Of a DNA stretch of 64,000 nt, positions 23,690 through 39,773 are shown in pieces; position 1 is the stretch's first letter; every line of letters starts with the position of its first letter. Position numbers and translations under genes: made by a program. Under the pieces are notes generated by a model that was given only the letters and a program-made list of their open reading frames with translations, made no database searches and was not told where the DNA came from. The DNA comes from Paraescarpia echinospica (taxonomy: Eukaryota > Annelida > Polychaeta > Sabellida > Siboglinidae): assembly GCA_020002185.1 (NCBI GenBank), contig CM034531.1, positions 45,646,574 through 45,710,573 of the forward strand, written 5' to 3'.

Positions 23690-24250
23690 TTCTAAAAGTA
23701 CGGCACTCATTCTGCGCATGCTATTATTTCCGGTTACGTGAGTTGTATTTTTAGTATCACTTGTCTAAAGGTACGGCAGTCGATATGCGCATGCGCATGG
23801 TTTTCATACGTGAGCCGTATCTTTAGCGCTCGGTTCTAGAAGTACGGCAGTTAAATTGCCGTATCTTTAGCACTCGTTTCTAAAAGTACGTGAGCTTTTC
23901 TGCATGTACATGTTGATGTATAAGGCGTAAGCTGTATCTTTAGCACTCGGTTCTAAAAGTACGGCAGTTAAATTGACGTATCTTTAGCACTCGTTTCTAA
24001 AAGTACGTGAGTTTTTCTGCGTGCACTTTGATGTAGTTCTGTACATACGCTGTATCTTAGCACTCGTTTCTAAAAGTACGTAAGCTTTTCTGCATGTACA
24101 GGTTGATGTACAGGCATAAGCCGTATCTTTAGCACTCGGTTCTAAAAGTACGGGAGTTATTTCACGCGTTCATTTTGATGTAGTTCTGTACATACGCTGT
24201 ATCTTAGCCCTCGGTTCTAAAAGTATAGACGTAAGCCGTATCTGAGCCCT
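23690..24250. repeat. Subterminal repeats of the DNA transposon
   Basis: Six or more degenerate units built on CTTTAGCACTCGGTTCTAAA then AGTACGGCAGTTAAATTG, alternating with TGCATGTACATGTTGATGTA. They share GCCGTATCTTTAGC with the opposite end of the element in inverted orientation. Confidence 0.6.
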
Positions 24251-24744
24251 CGCACGTATTTCTGACAGTTTGGACAATATATATATAGTGTGCATATATG
24301 CGTGAATATATAATTAATTTATGCACTGGTATAACATAATTGATTAAACGCAAAACAGTATTGTTGTAAAACATCAGAGTAGTTTTATTAACTATAAACA
24401 CATGGAAATTATACAGTATCATATGAAATATCAGTTGATTGGCCTACTTAGCCTACTGGCAGCTGCCGTATACATATAAATTAATACAAAAGACTGCCGT
24501 ATACAAAAAACATGCTAATAAGACTAACTTGCCTGAATACAAATTACACCACCACATTATAAACGTGTAAATGATACAGTATTAAACATTAGTATATAGG
24601 CCTACTTAGCCTACTGACAGCTGCCTTAAACATCATTAATACAGTCGACTGCTTAATAAAAAAATGTGTACATAGAACATGCTAATGTGATTGACTTGCA
24701 TAAATTACTAATAAATAAATTGCACCATATTATCGTAAAATTTT

Positions 24745-24985
24745 CATAACATATCACATCTTCTCTAGACTATTGCACGAAACTTGCTATATGTAAAACA
24801 TTTTTACGCAACTCTGTAAATGTAAAACATATATACATGGAACTCACTAAATGTAAAACATATATACGTGGAACTCAGCAAAATAATATAAAACATTTGT
24901 ACACAAAACTCAGCAAATGTAAAACATATATACGCGGAACTCACTACAGGTAAAACATATAAACGTGGAAGTCATTAATTTTGTT
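24745..24985. repeat. ~30-bp degenerate tandem repeat
   Basis: Units of AAATGTAAAACATATATACG then TGGAACTCAC, six to eight diverged copies, inside the DNA transposon. Confidence 0.75.
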
Positions 24986-25024
24986 GTGACTGCAGAGATG
25001 CATATGCATTTATATAAACTGTGC

Positions 25025-26400
25025 AATGTTCTTAAAAAAACAGCCTTGTCTTCCCCTGCAGCATACTCTCAAGATGTACTCCACATATTTCAGAACAATT
25101 ACTTTTAAATTCAGTATCTGACATTGTCTGTGATACACTGTCTGTCCACAAGTCTACATGATGTCGATGATGCCCTTCTCGTCGATGGATGGGTCCAGCT
25201 CCTTGTAGGCCGAAGCTGTGCTGCTTCATCCATCACATTGTGACGTCGCCAGCTGAATGTTGGGCGAAGTCACTTCCCTCATGTGGGTGTTGAACGTCGA
25301 GTGGTGCATGGAAGGCATGTCCATGTGTCGACACAGCTAGACGAGGTCACTGTGTCCCACACCAATATCCATCGTGGCAGACACGAGGGACCGCACCATC
25401 ACAAATGGAGCCGAACTCAACTTCGCGCCTCCCAGTCGATCAGATGAGTACGTCTTGTTCAACACCTCGCCATAAGACATGCTTAGCACGTATGTCTCCA
25501 GCACACAAACGACCCCAAGAGTGCAGTCGACAGTCCAGACAGCAAGCGTGCAGCTGCTGCATGCACTACACAACAGCCCTCTCACTAGCTCAATGAGGAT
25601 GCTGGACCGCATGCAGATGGTCGACAACTGTTCCACGACATCGCCAAAGTGTTGGTATCACTCAGCAGGCATTTGTAGGGAAACTTCTTCTTGGTGGCTG
25701 AAGTTTGCGTGTCATCTATCACTTGTAATGTTGATGGTTGTTGATTATCCTCACCATGAATGGATAACTGTAACAAAACAAATGCAATGTTTTACAGTGT
25801 ACTGTAATTATTAAATAAATGGAGAAACAAATTCCTGTGATTAATAAATGCTGTTACCAATAACAATACTGTATATGTACGTATGTATGTGTGATCTCCA
25901 CCATACATAGATAAGTTATAACTAAAGCAATAACATCATGACATGAACTGATAAAAAAGTATTTGCACTGTCCATTTCATAGTGTCTAAATTATTAGTTG
26001 CCAATAACAATAGATGAATCTGTGTATCTATGAACATGTACAACCAGGGCCGTTGTCGTGACATAGCCTGGCTAGAACAGTGAAGCCATGACCATGTCCA
26101 TGTCCACCCATATACTAAATGAAATGTCAACAGCTGAGCCGGAACACCTACTAACGTATTTCATTCAAATAACTATTATAGCATCTAAAGAACATACCAC
26201 TTTGTCGGAATCACCACTGCTGGATGAGCGCTGGAACTGCTCAACGTCGGCATCGCTATGTTCCTTTCACCTTTGACGCACTCTCAGCGGCACTCCTCTT
26301 TAAGTCACGCGCTAGTTGACACTGCTTTATCCTCCTCTGTTTCCCAACGCCATACGCTTCCTTAGATTTCTGTTTTCGGTACGGCATATTCGCGTTTTCG
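25025..26400 (-). pseudogene. Mutator-like transposase remnant
   Basis: A candidate first exon at ~26254-26400 starts MPYRKQKSKEAYGVGKQRRI (basic). After an intron, a frame from ~25770 (acceptor TTTTGTTACAG) reads LSIHGEDNQQPSTLQVIDD. After a frameshift it continues EQLSTICMRSSILIELVRGL and LLCSACSSCTLAV. The diagnostic stretch is SAPFVMVRSLVSATMDIGVG, then GHSDLV, a stop, and LCRHMDMP with HHSTFNTH. From family knowledge this resembles the 'Mutator-like transposase' domain of invertebrate elements (pattern: dIGxGhs...kfcxxlnMPxm). Stops and frameshifts show it is dead. Confidence 0.5.
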
Positions 26401-27277
26401 TAAATATCGCGCCCACATCCAACTCCGCCATCGCGACTATAAACACACGCGGAGGAGGAAACATGCGCGCGCAAAATTAATTTACATTTCTCCAGGAAAT
26501 GACAAATCGAAAACAGCTGCGCGCGCATCCTCACGTACGTTTAGGCCACCAGGCTAAAGATACGGCTCACGTACGCGTAGACACTTCGTTGTGTTATACA
26601 GCGATGCGTCATCACTTCACGACCACACAATCAGCTATCAGACACGACACCTTGCGAATGTATTTACGAATCAACCCTTGTTTACCTGTGTTTCAGGTAT
26701 TGGTTGTAGACTTCGATATTATTTTTTGTACTGTCACTAATGTTCATTGTCCAAAATGGCTCAGCTTCACGAGACGTAACAACTTTTACACACATCGTTG
26801 GTAATATTTCCTTCTATTCAGACCTATTAGCAAGCCGTAGGCACACGCACACGTACACGCACACACACACACCAGTGTCGGGCCTACCGTGGTCTCAGTT
26901 AGTCACACATATCACAAGTAGAATCGACAATGTGGTTAAGTACACCAGCATACAGTCACTCATACCAGCAAAGCATAATTTTGTATAAAATGTAATTATA
27001 AACAAGGATAAACAAACGAGCTACGTATTGCAACGGGAACTACATTGTTTTATATTTTAACAAATCGAACTTGAAAGGAGATGAACTAAAAATTCGAAAT
27101 GAGGAAGTACATTTAATAACGAGTTTGGATTCTTCATCATTGAGCAGTATCAGGAAATTGTACTCGTCACCACGTTGAAGACGACCCATCACAACCGAAG
27201 TCACGTGTTCTGCACGAATTCTTTGGTGGTGTTTGATTCCACGAGGATAACAGCAGTTGTACATAAGCGTAACCTAG

Positions 27278-28074
27278 CAGGGTTGGGGCGAGTAACCGAC
27301 TAAAGTACTCGAATAACGAGTATGAGTACTGTGATATGTACGAGTACGATTAACGAGCACTTCATCCGAAAGAGTAATCAAGTAACGGGTACGAGTACAT
27401 TTGAAAGTACTTGTAAGATTACTTTTGAAATTTTGGACTGGTAGAAATCTGATCTTGGATGAGGCCCCGAGTAGCATGTGCAGATCCTATAAGAATTATA
27501 TATTGATGTTCTAGCTGCGTAAATAGGTATGCCTTTCAAGAGATGTGGCAGATCTTCAAAGGGAAGCAGGTTTCTGACTGTATGACTGGATTAGACAATA
27601 CCAGCTGGTCAGGCCTTCACAGTGGGGAGACTATTTGAAGCCATTGTGGGTTTATTTGACATTCAAGTGTCAGTATAGATCATTGATGTGATGGTCAGTC
27701 CTGTCTCCCAGTGCTGTTCAAGTGATCTGAACCAGTCAGTGAACAGTGTTCATGACAACCCAGAGCTCTTATACAATGAGGATATAATGACATCAGTGCA
27801 ACATATGAGACATTTGTACTGAAGATCATAATACATGATGTTATGATAAAATACATACAAAGTATTCCAAAAGTACTCGTAAATACTCATATTTTTAATG
27901 AGTAACGAGTACGAATACTTTAATATATATACGAGTAAAAGTACCAGTAACGCACTGAGTTTTTTTGTTTAAAAGATTTGCGCTATATAAGAACTATCCA
28001 TTATTATTATTATTACTTCGTGAAAAATCAGTACTCGAGTACCAACGAGAACGAGTACTTCGGCCGTAACCCTG
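27278..28074. mobile_element. hAT-type non-autonomous element with 8-bp target duplication
   Basis: Ends CAGGGTTGGGGC and GGCCGTAACCCTG are imperfect terminal inverted repeats. The flanks are identical 8-bp TAACCTAG copies (27270-27277 and 28075-28082), the hAT signature. Subterminal GAGTAC/CGAGTA repeats occur on both sides. No transposase is visible inside, and a SINE/LINE-like tail with (ATT)n lies near 27980-28015. Confidence 0.82.
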
Positions 28075-28082
28075 TAACCTAG

Positions 28083-28494
28083 TAAAATAATTGTCACCTT
28101 TGTGACAGTTCTTCAAACTCATTGCTACTAATCAACATTATCTACCAAGATGATCATCCAAATTGTTAGTAAAAGGAACTTTTGGAAGATACGCAAGACC
28201 AAGTAGATATGTTAGTGTTTGTTCAACCAGCATCTATTTGTTCTAATATATTGTTGGCATTGAATTGCAATAGAATTCTTCAGGGGCTAGAATGTAGTTG
28301 CATTCGAAACATTATGAGATACCTTTTGCTGTAGAGTTTATATACTTTATCGATTTTCTGTGTGTTAAATAATAAATAAAAGCGGAAAGACAACATTACA
28401 AGTGAACAGTACAGGCTGTCGAACAATTAAGTACATTATAGAAAGATATAGAAAGACACTATTTTAGAGCCATCTTGATATATCTCATAAACCT
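28083..28494. other. No gene seen
   Basis: AT-rich spacer right of the hAT-type element. Confidence 0.6.
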
Positions 28495-28530
28495 CTGTCA
28501 CAGGGGCGGACCCAGAGAGGGTAGTCTAGG
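28495..28530 (+). mobile_element. Possible single end of a hAT-like element
   Basis: CACAGGGGCGGACCCAGAGAG resembles the MITE end at 38399. No matching opposite end was identified. Confidence 0.25.
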
Positions 28531-28713
28531 GGGACCCAAAACATCCACTGGCGGCCACCGAAATATTCATATTCTGTGGTCTGAGCCGGACCTTCAGCAC
28601 GACTCCTGCTGTCTCGCGCTGTCCTATCATAACATCGGAAGACGGGGGCTATTGAAAAGTGTTCGCCGCCGGTTCAGCTTTATTGTAACCTAAGTGGGAG
28701 CACATTCCACAGG

Positions 28714-28940
28714 TCTAGATGTACCGTAACGAGGGCCTGTACAAAAAAGTCTAGAGGTACGGTAACGGGGGGCCGTACAAAAAGGTCTAGAAATACGGTA
28801 ACGGGGGCCCGTACAAACATATCTAGAGGTACGGTAACGGGGGCCCGCATAAAAAGGTCTAGAGGTAAGGTAACGGGGGCCCGTATAAAAAAGTCTAGTG
28901 GTACGGTAACGGGGGCCCGTACAAAATGTCTAGAGGCACG
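28714..28940. repeat. ~36-bp tandem repeat with GGGGGCCCGTAC core, about six copies
   Basis: The unit TCTAGAGGTACGGTAACGGG then GGCCCGTACAAAAAGG. Copies start at 28714 and end by 28940. The GGGCCC core is palindromic. Confidence 0.88.
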
Positions 28941-28995
28941 CCAAATTCTGAAGGTCTGGGAGCACGTGCCCCTTACCTCCCTGGAGTGTTTTTAA

Positions 28996-29120
28996 GTTCT
29001 TAAGTAGCGCAGTATCCAGTCCTCAGGACTGCACAAAGCGCTTTACATTTTACTTCCTTGCAGACCTGTTCCATCGAACACCATCTCAACTTCCCTGGGA
29101 AGCATTCAGCCTGCTCTGGA
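28996..29120 (-). mobile_element. Truncated SINE (3' body and tail)
   Basis: Matches the SINE body and 3' end (CTGAATGCTTCCCAGGGAAG; AAAGCGCTTTGTGCAGTCCT on the minus strand). The tRNA head is missing. Confidence 0.6.
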
Positions 29121-30221
29121 TCCGCCTATGTGTCATGTTTATATGTTAATTACCGCATGGTTATGAGCACCTACGTTCAATATCAGAAATGCAGGTTAAC
29201 CTGGTTACTCGTACAACAGGCCTTCTCAACATTTGTAGTAAGCAAGGAAATGTGGTATGTTGTTCTAAATTGTCAACATCGTCGCTCGATAAATGCAAGT
29301 ACATTTTACTTCATAACAATATATTATTTATCACCACATCGATAATATTATGCTCTTCATTGTGATGTATCTAACGCAACATTCTTTCCCAGATTGTTAT
29401 CAACGTTCCCAGATTTGTACCAATACCGTATATAACATAGCCGGGAGAAAAAGTGCTTTATCTGATGTAGGCCTACACACATTTTAAGTAGATCTCAAAT
29501 ATCGGTACATGTATGCAAGTTTTTTGTTCAAAGTAACGATGCTGCATTTTCAAGCTATACAGTAGTATAGATGCTTCATGAAAAAACTCGGTCTAAAAAC
29601 CATCAAGGAACTTCTTTAATAGTTTTTTGTACCGAGTTTGTGAAGGAGGCCGGACGTAATTATTGCTGTCGCAGTGCCTCGATACCTCGTTAACGACACC
29701 ATTCGTGGAGAATTGGGTAAATTGAAACACTCTGCGTGATGTAACAATGCACACATACTTCTTGATAATTTTGTGTGTCACTGTGTGAATGTTGCATATT
29801 ATCATATAGTAGTAAAAAAAGAAATACAGATTGTTTTGTTAGACATTAAATGTTTTGTTTGGCAGCTATGTAATTTTTCAAATGGTACACTGAGCAATAG
29901 TTATCCGAATGAGATCGCTGCACTAAAATGAGATCGTTACGAATCATAATTTTTTATAATCGAGATAATAGAGAAGAGTTTAGATTATTATGTAATGGCA
30001 AACACAGTAATCCATTATAACATTGAGTAGCTGAAGACTCCATAAGGCAGGAAACGAATTTTATTTAACAGTATCCGATCGTCACACGATACTACGACTC
30101 TTTTAATTGGAGAGAGGTCGTACAATTGGGTAGGTCACTGCAAGCATTCAGATATAAGGTGTCACAGTAACACGTGTGCATCCGTCACTGCAGTGATGGT
30201 CATCACTGGCAGTGACAATGC
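29121..30221. other. No gene seen
   Basis: AT-rich upstream flank of the four-exon GALNT-like gene. No exon recognised. Confidence 0.55.
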
Positions 30222-30234
30222 CCATAAATATATA
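30222..30234 (+). promoter_or_regulatory. Candidate TATA-like element upstream of four-exon GALNT-like gene
   Basis: CATAAATATATAG lies about 400 bases before the ATG. A 5' UTR acceptor is at 30623-30624, so a non-coding first exon could start about 30 bases downstream of this element. Only motif and position support it. Confidence 0.2.
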
Positions 30235-30647
30235 GTAGAAGTCCCCACGCCTGAACTGAAAACGTTCAAGCTCCATCGCCGAAATCTGAACGTGTTTAAT
30301 GTCCGACGTCATGTCTCACGGACTGTGCAAGCGTATCTGCAGTAGCAGCAGTTGGCGTGTGCTTTTAGACATGTCTCCCATTGAGCATGCCCGAGACGAA
30401 CTGCAATCTCCACAGTTGATGAACAACAGCCGACCAACAACATCCATTAGTTTACAGTTGGCCTCCTGACTTGCAGTGTTGCCCGCCATACACTTAATTA
30501 AACACTTTTCTACATACACTATTGTTGGGTATGTCCATAAACGACTCGTGGCAGACACAAGCGTTTCTTTTTATCATTAGTATATAATATATTGGCGAAT
30601 TGAATACATTCGTTTCGCTTCCAGGCAGCCAGACATCAGCCTTCAGC

Positions 30648-34644
<3,997 letters not shown>

Positions 34645-34657
34645 TGTGTACTATTTT

Positions 34658-34876
34658 AGGATCATCTCAGAACGTTGACGTCCGACATCAGAATATATTA
34701 CTTTCGTTTGGGGAGGGGGAGTCTGAGGCAGTTTCGTCTAACGAAATATTTTGCGCTACCGATAGTGTTAATACATTTGTATCATCATATCAATGTTTAC
34801 ACACTTTCATCTGAGGATGAGGCCAGATGAAAATAAGTTCGTCTGATATCGGGCATCGACGTTCTGAGATGATCCT
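34658..34876. mobile_element. Inverted-repeat element just after the GALNT-like stop codon
   Basis: About 36 bp at 34658-34693 and the reverse complement at 34841-34876 begin with an identical AGGATCATCTCAGAACGT and stay alignable with a few transitions. The total is 219 bp with unique sequence between. It begins 13 bases after the TAG, so it forms or replaces the 3' UTR. No clear target duplication. Confidence 0.6.
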
Positions 34877-36337
34877 TTACTACTATTCACCGTATTTTGC
34901 CACTGTAACAACCTTCTATCCTCGTTTATTTATTCCAACGGGTTCATTCCAACATTGCCCGTTATGTTGAGTACAAAAGGGGGCTGATGGTATTATCAAA
35001 ATAGTGGTGTTTTACACCGCGGTGGTTTGGCTTTATATCCGTTGTTAATGATAATGATATGAAATAGTGGAGGTGTAGGCAAACCGTTGTTAATGATAAT
35101 GATATGAAATAGTGGAGGTGTAGGCAAACCGTTGTTAATGATAATGATATGAAATAGTGGAGGTGTAGGCAAACCGTTGTTAATGATAATGATATGAAAT
35201 AGTGGAGGTGTAGGCAAACCGGAGCCTTATTTGCAGTTTGCACTGCTATAACATTTGGTTATAATAACTGCCCCCTTTGTACATAAATTATGTGGAATGA
35301 TGGAATCAACGTATTGGGATATACAGATGAGGCATTAGCATCGTTATAATGACGATGCCCGGAAACTACAAAAGATTCCGATACTTCAGTATAGTCCACA
35401 ACTTAGATATTCTGCAGGCTTTGAACTTACACAAGAGGTTCACATATCACATATGGGATATAGTCTGACCAAAGATAATAGGAATATTCCCAATATATCT
35501 GGTCTGACAACTAAAAACAGCCGCTAAACCGATCGGATTCACCGAATATTTCAAATCGCTCAAATAAAATGTTGATCCTCGCATCGAAGCTTGGAACCTT
35601 TGGAGTAAATCGCTCATGCGATGTTGACATTATAGTGTTCTTTTGAAAGAATTTTGCTAACAGAACATTGATTTGTTAGTAACTGAAGTCGGACTACACA
35701 AGCAACATACCCTGTAATTGTTCGACTAATATTGGTGAGGATAAGTCAAATGTTTGACACGATGAGCTTAGTTACATGACCGGTTGGTCTACGGTTGATA
35801 TCATAGCGTTGGTTAATGCACATACACATGTGTGTACGCACAGTGTATACAGAGACATACAGTCGCCGCAGTACATATCGACACATAAGTGTGATAAATT
35901 ACTGAAACAATTGCTTCCACGGATGAGCTGAAATGTTGCGCAAATGTTTGCAACGCAGCATTGCATTTTCCTTAAAAGTGTGACAAATAGTTGTAACGTA
36001 AAAAATAGAAATTACCTGCGCAATACTTTTCTGCTCTATGATTTTGTATTATAATGTTTGTCTTACTTTTGTATAAAACAATGGAATGCCATAAAGAATA
36101 CATTTATGGTTTGTAAATTAGATGTGTCAATAATCTGTTAATTCAGAATTATCTATAAATTAGTCCAACTACACAAGGTGCTACTTGGTGATGCTGCATG
36201 ATTAGATAGGTGCTAAATATAGGTTTTTAGATAGGAAAAAATGCATAATAATTATTTTGTACGAATTCCTATTTTTAAAACGTGTTATTTTAGATAACAG
36301 TAATAAATTTGTACATCGCAGAATAAAAATAGCCACC
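34877..36337. other. No gene seen
   Basis: Contains the 45-bp repeat at 35039-35218. Otherwise AT-rich spacer without coding signal. Confidence 0.6.
35039..35218. repeat. 45-bp tandem repeat, four copies
   Basis: Four identical units starting CCGTTGTTAATGATAATGAT and ending GGAGGTGTAGGCAAA (starts at 35039, 35084, 35129, 35174). Confidence 0.97.
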
Positions 36338-36372
36338 ATTTGTGTGATCTGTGTGATCTGTGTGATCTGTGT
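36338..36372. repeat. TGTGATC short tandem repeat
   Basis: Four units of TGTGTGATC. Confidence 0.85.
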
Positions 36373-36528
36373 GTTGTTACCTTGTCCCACAGTGTCCACG
36401 CACAACATGAAAACAGTGTTCACAGACGTCGGAATGGGGGAGGTGGGGGGGGGGGCTACCCCACTAATATTTTTGTTAATTTTGTTGATGATTTTGGTAA
36501 GCGTGGTGCAGTTGGAAGCCTAAAAAAA

Positions 36529-36655
36529 TGTTCAACACTACACCTCCTCGAACACTACCCCCTCGAACACTACCCCCTCCCGAACACTACACCCCTCGAA
36601 CTCTACACCCCCCGAACACTACAACCCCTCGAACACTACCTCCTCCCAAACCACA
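36529..36655. repeat. CTCGAACACTACCCC tandem repeat
   Basis: Seven to eight pyrimidine-rich units of 15-18 bases with small length variation. Confidence 0.8.
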
Positions 36656-36889
36656 AAGAAATGTTAAATCCCTCAACCGCGGGAAATCTCAAACACAACA
36701 ACTCCCGTGTTCCGGTGTCATAGCCGACAGTAGCGAAGTGTTGAGTTTCTTGCTCAACTCTCGCCATATTCACCACGTTTGCCATGCCTATCAGTACGGT
36801 ATTAATAACACATAATAATACATACATTATACTTTTCAATAGCTCACTTGCCAATGGTGTAGCAAATGGTCTGATAATATGTTTTGATG

Positions 36890-38100
36890 GACTGTCTTAA
36901 GCCTGCCTGAATAATCGCCAGATGAAATGAAAGGTGGATTAGTTCATATTTTTCAGAGCGATACCAAAGCATTAACATATCTGCCTCACTGTCTTGTCCA
37001 GAACATCTTCCATTTGGTGTCCCACGAGGTTCTGACCTTGGCCCTGTTCTGTTTAGCTTATACACTACATCCCTTAGTCGAGTCATAACTAATCATAATA
37101 TAAATCATCATTGTATGCTGACGACACACGTGTATATTTCACTTTCACCAACTAACACACATACATCTCTATCAACTTTAAATTACTGTCTCAATGACAT
37201 CATGCTGTGGATGGAAGCAAGTAAATTGAAACTAAATCCAGATAAAACTGATATAATTATTATTGGCACAAAACAACAACAAAACAAGGTTGTGAACTAC
37301 TTTCCAGTTAAATTGCTTGGTAATGAAACATCACCATCAGATACTGTTCGTAATCTAGGTGTTATCTTTGACAGTGATTTAAGCTTTAAGCAGAACATTT
37401 CTCAAGTATGTAAATCCTGTTTCTACCATATACGTGATTTCCGCCGAATTCGGTATCATTTGTCTTTATCTACTACTAAACCAATATCAGTAGCTCTATT
37501 GCTCTAATTAGCAGTCGCCTTGACTACTGCAACTCTTTCCTAAACGATATTGCTAAAAAGAACTTAGCTAAACTCCAACGAGTACAGAATTGTTTAGCAC
37601 GTGTAGTACTAAAAGCACCTCGTTTCTCACGATCTCTGCCCCTACTTAGACAGTTGCATTGGCTTCCAGTTACATATCGAATACAATTCAAATTAGCCAC
37701 TATCACATATCGCACCCTTTCTACGCAACACCCATCCTATTTGTTTAGTCTCCTATGTTTTTCCGATATCCCCAGGAATCTCAGATCATCTGTTTCACGA
37801 CTTTTTGTTCCGAAAACCAAGCTTAATATCGGCAAACGTGCTTTTTCTGTAGCTGCACCCACAATCTGGAATCAACTCCCTATCGCTTTAAAATCATCTG
37901 AGGCTATAAATACCTTCCGTAAAAACTAGACTTATTTATTTGAAATTGCATTCCCACCCTAACCTTCGGAGGTCCCTAGCTCTAATGACGACTCTTGCTT
38001 GTCCCTGTTAACGATTTTGCCCAATGGTTTTTGTATGTTGCGACTCTGAGCTCAGATTCCTGGGGATTTAGACGCTATAGAAGTTTGTCAATATTTATAT
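36890..38100 (+). mobile_element. L2-like LINE, 5'-truncated
   Basis: Starts near GVPRGSDLGPVL, continues through LNPDKTDIIIIGTK, NLGVIFDSDLSFKQ, LDYCNSFLND, QLHWLPVTYRIQFKLA and AFSVAAPTIWNQLPIALK to the 3' UTR with GACTCTGAGCTCAG. It has a few frameshifts. It is the same family as the minus-strand copy at 10.8-12.0 kb. Confidence 0.8.
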
Positions 38101-38398
38101 AGTTATTCGTCTCGCAATTCGACTTTCGCTTGCCTTCGTGAACTCGCCAAGAGAGCGACAACTATGGTGCCACTTCACGGCGCCTAGATAATCTAAGCCA
38201 GGAGGCATAGGGCAAAGGTCTTTTATTCGCCGTTAAAATAACTATACAAATAAAACCTATTGTGTCACTACATTTCAGCTTTGAAAAAACAGGTTACTAA
38301 GTTTGCCTCCCCCTTTGCCCACTCGCTTTCCGAGATCGTGGATATATCACTCCTAGAAAGTCTTGAAAGGTGTGCTTTTAGGCCTACCAATTGAACAA

Positions 38399-38582
38399 CC
38401 AGGGGCAGATCTAGGATATGACCAATGGGGGACGCAGCCACCCATCGATCATCCCCTGCGAGACTCAACAAAAACTTCAAACTGCACCTCATTGAGGCTC
38501 AACAAAAACCTTAACCTGAACCCACTTGAGGCCAAAGCAGGGGGCATGCACCCTCGCGCCTCCTTTCTGGATCTGCCCCCGA
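38399..38582. mobile_element. hAT-like MITE
   Basis: Left end CAGGGGCAGATCTAGGA and right end TTCTGGATCTGCCCCCG are near-perfect inverted repeats of the widespread CAGGGGCGGATCCAGGA type. The 8-bp flanks do not match, so the target duplication has decayed or the edges differ. Confidence 0.55.
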
Positions 38583-39343
38583 CAGCTATACTTCCCTGCT
38601 ATACAAAAGTGGGTGAAGTGTAAATGATAGCTCTCTGAGCAGTCAGAAGAACTGGGAACTTAAGAAGTTTCCTTTTTACGTCAGTTAAATCAGGCGGCCA
38701 TTGACTGGTTTTGTAAGCCATTTTGGATTGCTCGGAGTCTTAAGTTCCGCACCACGCACTTGTAGGGGCAGTGGTGGTTTGAGCCAGTACGAAACGCTGC
38801 ACGTGCTTTGGGCTCTGCAAACCGAGATCTACGCGTCGTGTGGTGACTAGGTTTTGTCGTTTCAAACCCAGACATGCCACCGTATCTGCATTTTACACAT
38901 CAACTCCTCTATATAGTTCCGCCCCAACCTCCATAATTGAACTCATTGACAGACACACATCATCAAAGGCATTGTCCTATACGAATGAGTGGTTATTCGC
39001 AACGTCATATAGATATCCGTGTCGGCTGGAAAGTGCCTATGTGAAAGGTTCACTGACACCGGAGCTGTCAATTTCTGAGAAGACCCAAGTCTAAACTAAA
39101 AGCAAAGACTGTTGTTATGACATTAAGCCATAATTGCAAATGAGCAGTTGATCCCACATGATAAATCATAATTGTAATGCAGTAACAGTAATTGATTTAG
39201 AATTGTAGCAGAAGTGTAATTCTAATGAAAATGTTTGAAAAAGTTTGCGTAACTGTATCCAACCCTAATAAGAAGCATAAGACCAACAATGTTCGACGAA
39301 TACAAAAACATAGCAGACTTGATATAATATGGAAATATATATC
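38583..39343. other. No gene seen
   Basis: Spacer between the hAT-like MITE and the RhoGAP 3' end. A word series near 38640-38790 (TCTTAAGTTCC..., GGTGGTTTGA) recurs near 51415, so it may be part of an uncharacterised dispersed repeat. Confidence 0.4.
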
Positions 39344-39349
39344 TTTATT
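39344..39349 (-). terminator. Candidate polyadenylation signal of the RhoGAP gene
   Basis: AATAAA on the minus strand, about 425 bases past the stop codon at 39774. It is a perfect hexamer in a plausible place, but the area is AT-rich and no downstream GU-rich element was established. Confidence 0.35.
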
Positions 39350-39773
39350 CGTGTAGATTTATATATTACAGGCAGCCAAGAAATCAGAAGAAAAACCATT
39401 ATCCAAGAAACGATGATTGTCCAAACAATATATTATCTATGAATATTAGTAAATACAAGGTATAATACATATCATATGTAATTAATAAAATGTAACAAGT
39501 GTATATGTTATATTGTTTGCACATTGGAAATGTGATGGAATGTGACAGCAATTACATTTCTTTGCTCAGTCCAACTTTGTACTCGTACCTGTGCAATATG
39601 ATGTTAGTTGAACATTAACGCTATTATTATTATAATACGTATCAGTAAATTGACTGAAATATAACCTGGCTTGGCCAAGAAAGACTCAACATCACGATAT
39701 GTACATGTGTGTGAACACAGATGCCAGTCACATGGAATGGTTCGTTTGTTTGATCTCTCTCTTCTGTGTTCTC

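Larger units (their letters stand above)
23665..26580 (-). mobile_element. DNA transposon with inverted ends and broken Mutator-like transposase
   Basis: Outer 10-bp inverted match CTACGCGTAC (23665-23674) against GTACGCGTAG (26571-26580). An inner perfect 21-bp inverted match lies at 23807-23827 against 26553-26573. The left side also has a long run of subterminal repeats. Between them the minus strand carries a degraded transposase-like reading frame (see 25025-26400). Superfamily assignment rests on the transposase pattern. Exact ends and target duplication are not settled. Confidence 0.6.

Noticed and set aside
26254..26534. 92-codon minus frame as an independent host gene
   Set aside because: It lies inside the inverted-repeat element, begins with a basic MPYRKQKSKE start and leads toward the transposase remnant, so it is better treated as part of the transposon.
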